Shown here in pieces: positions 1 through 5,061 of a stretch of 7,510 nt of DNA. Numbering within the stretch: position 1 is the first letter of the stretch; every line of letters starts with the position of its first letter. Both the position numbers and the translations under genes were made by a program. The stretch lies in the NCBI GenBank assembly GCA_001800515.1, contig MGVN01000125.1, positions 1 to 7,510 on the forward strand, read 5' to 3'. The notes beneath the pieces were generated by a model. That model saw only the letters and a list, made by a program, of their open reading frames with translations, searched no databases and was not told the origin of the DNA. Source of the DNA: Elusimicrobia bacterium RIFOXYB2_FULL_49_7. Its GTDB lineage: Bacteria > Fibrobacterota > OXYB2-FULL-49-7.

Positions 1-309
1 CTCGTGCAAGGCACGTCGTGGTACATTACCGGGATGATGGCATACTGCACCTATACAAGCTCTGTCGCGGCAACGACGTTCAATGTCGCGTACTCTACCA
101 GCACTGACCAATTCACGCCGTGGACATACATCTCAGGGAGCAATATCTCCGTCGCGGCGAATGCAAAGAATAGCGGGTGGACTGATGTGTTCAAGCAGGT
201 CAATCCCGGAGAATCGATCGCATTGCACGTATGCACGGTTCCCACGTCGGGGCTATTGCCTGCTGAATTTGGCGTGATAGTACGGTATTGGAGGCGGCTT
301 GATGAGTAA
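1..309 (+). CDS. C-terminal part of unrecognised, possibly phage structural, protein
   Basis: The frame is open from the first base of the window, so the gene probably starts upstream. The GTG at 4 has no visible ribosome binding site and is unlikely to be the true start. The visible 102 codons are rich in Ser, Thr, Ala, Tyr and Trp and in short alternating hydrophobic stretches, which suggests beta structure. This would suit a tail-associated or receptor-binding protein, but I recognise no domain. The last residues are RYWRRLDE before TAA. The stop overlaps the start of the next gene by 8 nt, which suggests translational coupling to the LamG protein. Function is unknown and the structural role is an inference from position. 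Confidence 0.6.
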   Translation, partial: LVQGTSWYITGMMAYCTYTSSVAATTFNVAYSTSTDQFTPWTYISGSNISVAANAKNSGWTDVFKQVNPGESIALHVCTVPTSGLLPAEFGVIVRYWRRLDE

Positions 310-1081
310 AATCACGGAGCGTATTCTCGGCGTAATTATATTCTGTGTCGTTCTTGTATTCTTTGTTTGGCTTCAACTTCACGGCGGGCAGATGTCAAAC
401 CGTACAGGTGGACTTGTCGGTCTTTATCATTTTAATGAGGGCACAGGAGCCGATGCTGCTGACAGTTCTGGCAACGGGAATCATCTCGCTATTACTGGGG
501 CGACGTGGGTTGATGGCATATACAGAAAATGTCTCTACTTCTTTCAGGGCGACGGCGTGGACTCTGCGAAGATCGCCGACAATGCAAGCATGGTATGGGG
601 CACGAAGCTTACTGTCGCGGCGTGGGCGAAATGCACGAATGCCAGCGGCGCACGGTGCTTAGTAAACAAAGATAATAATCAATCAGGGCGGGAATTTGAA
701 TTCGGGCGAGATTATACAGGGTCTGGCATAACGTTTGAGCTTTATACAAACATCTCTGCACATGTACTGGTCATTTCAGGCTTGCCACAAGCAGATATGT
801 TCCGCTGGCATCGTTTCGTTATGGTTTATGACGCGGCACTCGGATATTATGTTGCATACCGCGACGGAAAAGAAATCGGACGCAAGGCAGCGTCTGGCAC
901 TGTTAATAATGGCACAGGATTTCTCCTGATAGGCGCAACTGAGTATCCGGCGGGCACTGTATATAACGCCTACGCGAATGTGTACATCGACGAGGTTGCG
1001 GTGTTAGCAAACACAGCGTGGACACCGGGGCAAGTTGCCCGCGACTATGTTGACGGAGTAGGGAGGCATCTCGATGATTAA
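302..1081 (+). CDS. Membrane-anchored LamG/concanavalin-A-like domain protein
   Basis: The start is ATG at 302, preceded by GGAGG (290-294) with a 7-nt gap; a TTG at 299 in the same frame is less likely. The product is 259 aa. A hydrophobic helix at residues 9-26 (LGVIIFCVVLVFFVWLQL) can act as an N-terminal anchor or uncleaved signal. Residues about 37-236 match a LamG jelly-roll: opening GLVGLYHFNEGTG, then DSSGNGNHL (54-62), the LTVAAWAK strand (103-110), a WHRFVMVYD strand (169-177), YRDGKEIG (187-194) and closing IDEVAVL (229-235). LamG folds bind sugars or proteins, often with calcium. In this position the protein could be a tail-associated adhesin or a host-surface protein encoded by the prophage. 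The membrane helix favours surface display over a free virion protein, but that is inference. It overlaps both neighbours by 8 nt. Confidence 0.85.
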   Translation: MSKITERILGVIIFCVVLVFFVWLQLHGGQMSNRTGGLVGLYHFNEGTGADAADSSGNGNHLAITGATWVDGIYRKCLYFFQGDGVDSAKIADNASMVWGTKLTVAAWAKCTNASGARCLVNKDNNQSGREFEFGRDYTGSGITFELYTNISAHVLVISGLPQADMFRWHRFVMVYDAALGYYVAYRDGKEIGRKAASGTVNNGTGFLLIGATEYPAGTVYNAYANVYIDEVAVLANTAWTPGQVARDYVDGVGRHLDD

Positions 1082-1514
1082 AATCCTTACACTTATTCTG
1101 ACGCTTTGCGCGATATCGGTGAATGCTGCGACACTCACTTATATTATTTATCGTGAGGGGAACTTCGAACGAGACCGATACCGAGTTTCCGTCTCTACCG
1201 ATCCCGCAGAGTATCAGAACTTTGTTGACGTTGGCGCTGTTACGATAGAAGAAGCCGACAGGCAACCTTCGCGTGTGACGATTATGGAGAAAAGCTACAA
1301 CGAAAAATACATCAAGCTTACCTTCACCCCGAAAGACGAAAAGGAAAAGAAACACTTTGAATCAATGGCCGAACGCAACCTAATGCGGCTGATATATAGA
1401 AACAGCGTTATCCACCGTTACGATCCTCGTGTCGGTGGATTTGTTATTGAACCGTTTTCAGAGAAATACGGTGAACTACCTGATGACTTTGAAATAAAAA
1501 TATCAAGCAAATAG
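1074..1514 (+). CDS. Exported protein of unknown function
   Basis: The start is ATG at 1074, inside the last codons of the LamG gene, with GGGAGG (1061-1066) 7 nt upstream. The product is 146 aa. Residues 1-18 form a signal peptide (MIKILTLILTLCAISVNA) with a likely cleavage after VNA. There is no lipobox cysteine at the junction. The mature part is about 128 aa, charged, with an EKEKKHFESMAERN helical stretch near residues 92-105. I recognise no domain or catalytic motif. Co-translation with the LamG protein suggests the two act together at the cell surface or in the periplasm. That is inferred from context alone. Confidence 0.75.
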   Translation: MIKILTLILTLCAISVNAATLTYIIYREGNFERDRYRVSVSTDPAEYQNFVDVGAVTIEEADRQPSRVTIMEKSYNEKYIKLTFTPKDEKEKKHFESMAERNLMRLIYRNSVIHRYDPRVGGFVIEPFSEKYGELPDDFEIKISSK

Positions 1515-1525
1515 AGGAGAGACCT

Positions 1526-1792
1526 GTGGAACCGTGCAAATTTGAAAACCGTATTATCGAGATGGCGACAAACGTAGAATCAACGAAAACACAACTTACT
1601 GCTCTCGATAAACGCATTAACGGATCTTTTGAAAAAATAAGCAAGCACGTTTCAGACGGTAATAAGTGGCGCATGGCAATTATAGGAATCGTTTTTGCGA
1701 TTATAGTGCAAGGCGTAGCATTCGCTTATAACTATGGGAAGCAGTCAAAGACGCTGGAATATTTGGAAAAAATTGTTACGGAAAGGGAGTGA
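1526..1792 (+). CDS. Small coiled-coil protein with one membrane helix; XhlA-like/holin candidate
   Basis: The start is GTG at 1526, supported by AGAGGAGA (1513-1520) just upstream; the ATG at 1562 has no comparable site. The product is 88 aa. Residues about 8-42 are a heptad-like amphipathic helix (IIEMATNVESTKTQLTALDK and on), then NKWRM, one hydrophobic helix at about 50-69 (MAIIGIVFAIIVQGVAFAYN) and a short charged tail. An N-terminal coiled coil, a Trp at the membrane edge and one helix recall XhlA-type lysis proteins of Gram-positive prophages. The sequence match is topological only. It sits in front of a spanin-like lipoprotein and upstream of the endolysin, as a holin or lysis accessory would. 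A structural or scaffold role is also possible. Confidence 0.7.
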   Translation: MEPCKFENRIIEMATNVESTKTQLTALDKRINGSFEKISKHVSDGNKWRMAIIGIVFAIIVQGVAFAYNYGKQSKTLEYLEKIVTERE

Positions 1793-1798
1793 TTGCAA

Positions 1799-2314
1799 AT
1801 GAAAAAGACAATCCTGTTCGTTGTGTTAACACTCGCAATTTCCGGCTGTAGCGCGATTAGCAAACTCAAGCCTATCGAGATAAAGCCTGAGTTTACCGCC
1901 CTTAAGGCGAATGAGGACGTGAACGCTGTAAAAACTGAAATACAGGGTGACATTGCCGGGCAGATGGAGAAACTCGCCGAAGAGATGCGTGCTACGTTGC
2001 AGGCGCAGGCATCTGCGAATATCGGAATGAATAACAAAAGCGAAAGTATATCTGCGGGCGGCGACGTGGTGAGGCATACGGAATCAGTAAATGACACGGA
2101 GCTGATGAAGTACATTTTCGCCGGTTTATTTACGCTCCTCGGCTCAATGTTTCTGTACATCAAGCATCGCGATTCAGCGACGATAAAGCAACTTCAAAAA
2201 GAGAAACAGGATTACAAGGAAAATTTTCTTGCGCGGTGTATCAAGGATGAGAAAGAACTTGCGGAATGGAGAGTGCATCACGAGAAGGTAAAAAAGGAGG
2301 CTGCACATGTTTAA
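1799..2314 (+). CDS. Lipoprotein with internal membrane helix; unimolecular-spanin-like candidate
   Basis: The start is ATG at 1799, 9 nt after GGGAG (1785-1789); an in-frame TTG at 1793 is less likely. The product is 171 aa. A lipoprotein signal ends at lipobox ISGC with Cys17, followed by Ser18, a residue that normally allows sorting to the outer membrane. Residues about 31-75 are predicted helical and charged, then a Ser/Gly/Asn-rich linker (76-95). A clear membrane helix follows at 104-121 (KYIFAGLFTLLGSMFLYI) and a charged helical tail at 122-171. A lipid anchor at one end plus a membrane helix further on is the topology of unimolecular spanins, which span the periplasm and fuse the two membranes in the last step of phage lysis. 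Unlike phage T1 gp11, the helix is not C-terminal: about 50 residues follow it. The spanin role is inferred. Confidence 0.75.
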   Translation: MKKTILFVVLTLAISGCSAISKLKPIEIKPEFTALKANEDVNAVKTEIQGDIAGQMEKLAEEMRATLQAQASANIGMNNKSESISAGGDVVRHTESVNDTELMKYIFAGLFTLLGSMFLYIKHRDSATIKQLQKEKQDYKENFLARCIKDEKELAEWRVHHEKVKKEAAHV

Positions 2315-2513
2315 CAAACTTTGGACTGCTGCAAAAGTATGGTGGGAGAACAGAAAGTCCGTGGTCATTGATTTCGTGCTCCCTAAGCTCGACTTGGCAA
2401 TAGAGCCGTTGGCGCATTTCCTTATCGGCAGAGGCATCCCTCAGGCCTCGGCGGTAGCGGTATCAAAAGATACAATCGCATGGGTTAAGGATTACCTCAA
2501 GCGGCAGTTGTAG
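2307..2513 (+). CDS. Small 68-aa protein, function unknown
   Basis: ATG at 2307 lies in the end of the lipoprotein gene, with AAAGGAGG (2293-2300) 6 nt upstream, a near-perfect ribosome binding site. The product is basic at both ends and rich in Trp and amphipathic helix (LWTAAKVWWENRK, residues 5-17). The middle region (VVIDFVLPKLDLAIEPLAHF, 19-38) is moderately hydrophobic but broken by Pro, Lys, Asp and Glu, so it is not a convincing membrane helix. I recognise no family. A peripheral membrane protein or lysis accessory would fit the location between the spanin-like gene and the endolysin. Confidence 0.7.
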   Translation: MFNKLWTAAKVWWENRKSVVIDFVLPKLDLAIEPLAHFLIGRGIPQASAVAVSKDTIAWVKDYLKRQL

Positions 2514-2519
2514 AGTGCC

Positions 2520-2705
2520 ATGCCCGGCCCGTTCGCCGTTGATCCTGACTCACAATGTCTGAAGTGCGCGGACCTGCGAAACTATCCCTGGCCAGGCTTC
2601 GAGTGGAGCAATTTTGTTTGTGACGCTCGTGAATGCAAGCATTGGGAAGAAATCCATAAAAAGAAAGAGGAAAGCCATGAACGGAAAACCGATCCCGCGA
2701 CGTGA
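2520..2705 (+). CDS. Small Cys-motif (putative zinc-binding) protein, 61 aa
   Basis: ATG at 2520 lies 6 nt after the previous stop, and no strong ribosome binding site is visible, so expression may depend on coupling. Four cysteines are arranged as C13-X2-C16 and C34-X4-C39, with His41 close by, and the C-terminal part is very charged (HKKKEESHERK). The pattern could bind one zinc ion, but the spacing does not match a family I know. It overlaps the next small gene by 29 nt in another frame. The function is unknown; a small nucleic-acid- or protein-binding role is a guess. Confidence 0.6.
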   Translation: MPGPFAVDPDSQCLKCADLRNYPWPGFEWSNFVCDARECKHWEEIHKKKEESHERKTDPAT

Positions 2706-2823
2706 GAAACTCTGCCCGCGAAAGAGTTGCCGCAAGGAAATGAGGATTGTTGATGCTGACAAGGATGCTGTCGCGTTACAATGCTCATGCGGCCAGAAGA
2801 AAACGTACTACTACCCGCGATGA
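2677..2823 (+). CDS. 48-aa zinc-ribbon-like microprotein
   Basis: The ATG at 2677 is chosen because AGAGG lies just upstream (2666-2670); the frame is open from ATG 2614 but that start has no such site. The product is 48 aa with cysteines C13-X4-C18 (CPRKSC) and C36-X-C38 (CSC), giving a possible zinc ribbon with unusual spacing. It ends KKTYYYPR. Small zinc-finger proteins occur in phages, for example Mu Com, a translational activator. No specific similarity to Com is claimed. Its stop overlaps the endolysin start as ATGA, so its translation may control endolysin synthesis. Confidence 0.6.
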   Translation: MNGKPIPRREKLCPRKSCRKEMRIVDADKDAVALQCSCGQKKTYYYPR

Positions 2824-3245
2824 AGCTATCGGAGCATTTATCATCCGAGGAGTTGGTTTGTCGCTGCGGTAAGTGCGAGCTGTCCGATCCCGCAGTAGTG
2901 GCCCGGCACGTTCATCCTCAGCTCGTGGAGAAATTCGAGGAGTTGAGGCTTGCCCTGAAAGTGCCTATCAGGATCAACCGGGGCGTGTCGTGTTGGGATC
3001 ATCATGTCGCGATATATAAGCAGCAATACCTCACAACGTGGGATTTGCACGTGACCCGCGACTCCCGGCACCTGGTGAGGGGGGAGTTCTTCTCTGCAAT
3101 AGACTGGTACCCTTCCGGCAGCGCAGAGCTATTCTATGCGGCCATGACCGCAGCGTATTTTCGCTTCTCCGCTATCATCCTTTATCGAAATTTTATACAC
3201 GCGGACGTGGGGCAGCGGAACAATGTGGTTTTTATCCGGAAATAG
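2820..3245 (+). CDS. M15-family peptidase, probable phage endolysin
   Basis: The start is the ATG at 2820, overlapping the previous stop as ATGA; an in-frame ATG at 2781 would add 13 residues but overlaps the upstream gene more and has no ribosome binding site. The product is 141 aa with no signal peptide, typical of a holin-released endolysin. The pattern fits M15 (VanY/M15A-like) zinc peptidases that cut peptidoglycan stem peptides. It has N-terminal LSSEELVCRCGKC (7-19), HPQLVEKFEELRLALKVPIRI (32-52), C58, the SRH motif with H84, D95 in AIDW, and a terminal FIHADVG with H127 and D129. H84, D95 and H127 are the likely zinc ligands. H84 to D95 is 11 residues, against 7 in the usual SxHxxGxAxD, and the stretch before H84 is also long. 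The endolysin role is well supported by family and position; the exact bond cut is not known. Confidence 0.85.
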   Translation: MKLSEHLSSEELVCRCGKCELSDPAVVARHVHPQLVEKFEELRLALKVPIRINRGVSCWDHHVAIYKQQYLTTWDLHVTRDSRHLVRGEFFSAIDWYPSGSAELFYAAMTAAYFRFSAIILYRNFIHADVGQRNNVVFIRK

Positions 3246-3270
3246 AGCGCCGGAATCTAACAAACTGCTA

Positions 3271-3315
3271 ACACTGCATTTCATTACACTGCACTAAATT
3301 GCACTACGCTGCATT
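3271..3315. repeat. Three tandem ~15-bp imperfect repeats beside the tRNA
   Basis: Units are ACACTGCATTTCATT (3271-3285), ACACTGCACTAAATT (3286-3300) and GCACTACGCTGCATT (3301-3315). Units 1 and 2 match at 12 of 15 bases; unit 3 is more diverged. They lie between the endolysin stop and the tRNA 3' end. Spaced repeats near an attachment site could be recombinase arm-type or Xis binding sites, but this is inferred from position only. Confidence 0.55.
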
Positions 3316-3357
3316 GATTTTGCGACGGTAAGCGTCTTTTTGAGAGATTTTCGACGG
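3316..3357. repeat. Short near-identical direct repeat pair
   Basis: GATTTTGCGACGG (3316-3328) and GATTTTCGACGG (3346-3357) differ by a single-base gap and lie about 30 bp apart, between the tandem repeats and the tRNA. With the 15-bp units this makes the whole endolysin-tRNA gap repeat-rich. Function is unknown; protein binding near an attachment site is one possibility. Confidence 0.45.
3324..3341 (+). terminator. Weak possible terminator after the endolysin
   Basis: GACG (3324-3327), loop GTAAG and CGTC (3333-3336) form a 4-bp stem followed by five T residues (3337-3341). The stem is short, so this is a weak candidate for ending the + strand phage operon before it runs into the antisense side of the tRNA. 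Confidence 0.25.
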
Positions 3358-3378
3358 AGTATGATGCTTCGAGGGGAA

Positions 3379-3420
3379 AGCCGACGAGAGGACTTGAACC
3401 TCCGACCCGCTGATTACAAA
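3379..3420 (-). other. Candidate attachment site in the tRNA 3' half
   Basis: Many tyrosine recombinases use the anticodon-loop-to-3'-end part of a tRNA gene as attB, and the element carries a copy that restores the tRNA. Here the phage-like genes begin directly past the tRNA 3' end, the orientation expected of such an insertion, and repeats flank the site. The matching copy would lie left of the window, so the core cannot be defined here. Confidence 0.4.
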
Positions 3421-3451
3421 TCAGCTGCTCTACCAACTGAGCTACGCCGGC
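3379..3451 (-). tRNA. trnT: tRNA-Thr (anticodon TGT)
   Basis: Read on the - strand the sequence folds as a full cloverleaf. It has a 7-bp acceptor stem (GCCGGCG with CGTCGGC, one G-T pair), a D arm GCTC/GAGC with GG in the loop and an anticodon stem GCTGA/TCAGC around loop TTTGTAA. The variable loop is GGGTC, and the T arm is GGAGG/CCTCT with loop TTCAAGT. The anticodon TGT is at 3416-3418 and reads ACA (Thr). The discriminator base is T at 3379. CCA is not encoded, so it must be added after transcription. The 3' end faces the phage-like block. No strong promoter is certain upstream; TACAAT (complement of 3482-3487) and TATACT (complement of 3498-3503) are weak -10 candidates. Confidence 0.95.
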
Positions 3452-3726
3452 ATGTTTCGAGGACAAACGATAATGTTTCTCATTGTAATGAAAAATCAGT
3501 ATAATTTGCGAATTTACTGAAAACCTGCTGACACTCTCTGACATCAAAAGATATAACCGCGTTTTTCTACTCGTTTCAGATTATTTACAGTTGTATCAAC
3601 CAGCGTCCTAGACCATTATACTTAAATGCCACCCCAAAATCAATTACTGTTTCTGGAAAGTCGTGAGGAGTGTAAAGGTTCAGGATGCCGACATGGTGGA
3701 TCAGGGAGGTTTGTTGGGGAATATTT
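3452..3726. other. Intergenic stretch with no recognised gene
   Basis: About 275 nt lie between the tRNA 5' end and the 3' end of the substrate-binding protein gene. The tRNA-proximal part (to about 3600) is AT-rich and should hold the tRNA promoter. The distal part (about 3625-3720) is less AT-rich and is bounded by CCCCAA (3632-3637) and TTGGGG (3714-3719). No frame gives a convincing start with a ribosome binding site. It may be a decayed insertion or an untranslated region. I see no strong hairpin-plus-T-run terminator for the - strand gene. Confidence 0.5.
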
Positions 3727-4914
3727 TTATTTGTAAACTGACCAATCCTTTATTTCGTAGTATTTGCCATCCTTGATGCCTGTCAGATATACCTTGTCCA
3801 TGCCCTCGTGATCCTGCGGCCCGTAGCCCACCTGTATTCCGCCAAAGTCAAAATTGCCCAGGGCGCTGATCGCATCGATCAACCCTTCGCGCGTGACCTC
3901 TTTTCCCGCCTTTTTGAGCCCTTCCGTCAGTATTTTTGTATTGATGAATCCTTCGAAACCGACAAAGCCGGGTGTGTCTTTCGGGAAATATTTCTGCAGG
4001 GCTTTCCGGTATTCATTTGCCAGGGGCAGTTGCGCGTCATCATAGGGCGGCGTGACTTGTGAGACGATGCATCTGCTGCTGTCTTTTCCGAGGGATTTCG
4101 CGAATTCCTCGGAGCCGATAACATTGAGCGTGTAGAATAATGCCTGGCTCATTCCTGCCTTTTTTGCCTCATGCACGAACTCCGCAAGCACCATATGTGT
4201 CCCATAGGCTCCTACCAGTACCACTGCATCAGGCGCGGCTGCCTTGATGAGCTTCAGCGCGGTGGAAACATCCGGAGCGTTTTTGTCGAACGTCCCATAG
4301 GCGACAGGGGTTAAGCCATAGGAGGCAAGGCTTGTTTCCGTGTCCTTTTTAATTGCCTCTCCGAAACTGTCATATTGATAGAATACCGCTATTTTCTTTT
4401 TATTCAATGTATTGACCAGAACGTTCATCATCGCGGACGTTTCCTGAAAGTAGGAGGCTCGGATATGGATGTTGTACCTCTGGAACGGATTGCGTAGTAT
4501 CGGCACTACGCCGGTGTAGAAACCGACGAGCGGTATTTTCGCGTTTTTCCAGAGCGGCATCGCTTTCCCTGCCGTGGGTGTACCTACGTAACAGCTGAGC
4601 GCGAAAATGCCGTCTGATTCGATGAGTTTTTTTGTGTTTTCGACGCATTTGATGGGATTGTACTCGTCATCATACGAAATAACCGCTATCTTGCGGCCGT
4701 GCACTCCTCCTGCCTCATTGAGAGCGTTGATGCAGGCCATCATCCCGCGGTAGGTTTGAGTTCCGAGTTCACCGCCGGGCCCCGTGAGCGCAAGCGAAGA
4801 ACCGATGAGGATAGCGCTGTCAGTCACCCCCGGTTCCGCAAGGGAGGCCGTTGTGCAGTATGCGGTAAGTATAAGAGACAACAGGATGAATAACTTACGT
4901 GGCATGGGGAACAT
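3727..4914 (-). CDS. ABC-transporter periplasmic substrate-binding protein, branched-chain amino acid (LivJ/Peripla_BP_6) type
   Basis: The product is 395 aa, a typical length for the family. Residues 1-26 form a signal peptide (basic PRK, hydrophobic FILLSLILTAY, cleavage after ASLA). Cys20 is not in a proper lipobox because Tyr precedes it. The mature start has the family pattern: AILIGSSLALTGPGGELG (34-51), YRGMMACINALNEAGGVHGR (55-74), SYDDEYNP (80-87), the ALSCYVGTPT turn (105-114), KKIAVFYQYDSFG (173-185) and PDAVVLVGAYG (228-238). Such proteins catch amino acids, amides, urea or aromatic acids in the periplasm for a Liv-type ABC permease; the ligand cannot be told here. No permease or ATPase gene is next to it. 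The start at 4914 follows GGAATAAACC; an ATG at 4905 in frame is possible. The downstream end lies near the unexplained gap. Confidence 0.92.
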   Translation of the reverse strand: MFPMPRKLFILLSLILTAYCTTASLAEPGVTDSAILIGSSLALTGPGGELGTQTYRGMMACINALNEAGGVHGRKIAVISYDDEYNPIKCVENTKKLIESDGIFALSCYVGTPTAGKAMPLWKNAKIPLVGFYTGVVPILRNPFQRYNIHIRASYFQETSAMMNVLVNTLNKKKIAVFYQYDSFGEAIKKDTETSLASYGLTPVAYGTFDKNAPDVSTALKLIKAAAPDAVVLVGAYGTHMVLAEFVHEAKKAGMSQALFYTLNVIGSEEFAKSLGKDSSRCIVSQVTPPYDDAQLPLANEYRKALQKYFPKDTPGFVGFEGFINTKILTEGLKKAGKEVTREGLIDAISALGNFDFGGIQVGYGPQDHEGMDKVYLTGIKDGKYYEIKDWSVYK

Positions 4915-4941
4915 GGTTTATTCCGATACTCCGTGTTTTTC

Positions 4942-4975
4942 GGCTCTACATTATAATTATAATTGATCGTGAGCC
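4942..4975 (-). promoter_or_regulatory. Candidate promoter/operator of the substrate-binding protein gene
   Basis: A 14-bp perfect palindrome ATTATAATTATAAT (4950-4963) contains two tandem TATAAT hexamers on either strand, 36-50 bp upstream of the - strand start at 4914. It is framed by GGCTC (4942-4946) and GAGCC (4971-4975), which can pair with each other. No good -35 box is visible at 16-18 bp, so a regulator may be needed or the site may be an operator. Promoter activity is inferred. Confidence 0.45.
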
Positions 4976-4987
4976 ATTTCATATAGT

Positions 4988-5019
4988 AGGGAAAACCTTA
5001 CGGCATGGTTTATTTCCCT
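4988..5019. repeat. Imperfect inverted repeat in the divergent intergenic region
   Basis: AGGGAAAACC (4988-4997) can pair with GGT-TTA-TTTCCCT (5007-5019), giving 7 + 3 base pairs with a 3-nt bulge and a 9-nt loop. It lies between the two divergent promoters and could be an operator or a transcript hairpin. CATGGTTTATT occurs exactly at both 4912-4922 and 5004-5014; the first copy covers the start of the substrate-binding protein gene. Confidence 0.4.
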
Positions 5020-5061
5020 TAGTGGATTTCCTCAGCTGTGTAAACCAAAAAACCTCTTCAA

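Larger units (their letters stand above)
1..3378 (+). mobile_element. Probable prophage end (late/lysis module)
   Basis: Nine consecutive same-strand genes overlap or are separated by only a few bases. They end in a phage-type M15 peptidase (endolysin) right beside the 3' end of a tRNA gene. The set of a holin-like protein, a lipoprotein with an added membrane helix and an endolysin resembles a phage lysis region. Most of the proteins are small and unrecognised, as is usual for phage DNA, while the genes beyond the tRNA look like normal chromosomal genes. No integrase, terminase, capsid or clear tail gene is visible, so the prophage assignment is an inference from layout plus one recognisable enzyme. 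The left boundary is outside the window and the right boundary is placed at the tRNA 3' end. A free phage genome is unlikely because chromosomal genes follow directly. Confidence 0.6.

Noticed and set aside
903..1355. - strand open frame of 150 codons opposite the LamG and exported-protein genes
   Set aside because: It has no ribosome binding site or domain and lies opposite two well-supported + strand genes.
1732..2163. - strand open frame of 143 codons opposite the lipoprotein gene
   Set aside because: Hydrophobic stretches come from the reverse of charged helices. The + strand gene has a lipobox, a ribosome binding site and a coupled neighbour.
2614..2676. Longer start (ATG 2614) for the zinc-ribbon microprotein
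   Set aside because: There is no ribosome binding site and the overlap with the upstream gene would be large; ATG 2677 has AGAGG at a suitable distance.
3271..3357. CRISPR-like array
   Set aside because: Units are only about 15 bp, imperfect and without proper spacers; no cas genes are in view.
3284..3547. Open frame of 87 codons on the - strand across the tRNA, with GVAQLVEQLICNQRVGGSSP
   Set aside because: This peptide is the translation of the tRNA gene itself, a common false gene call. The tRNA cloverleaf explains the sequence.
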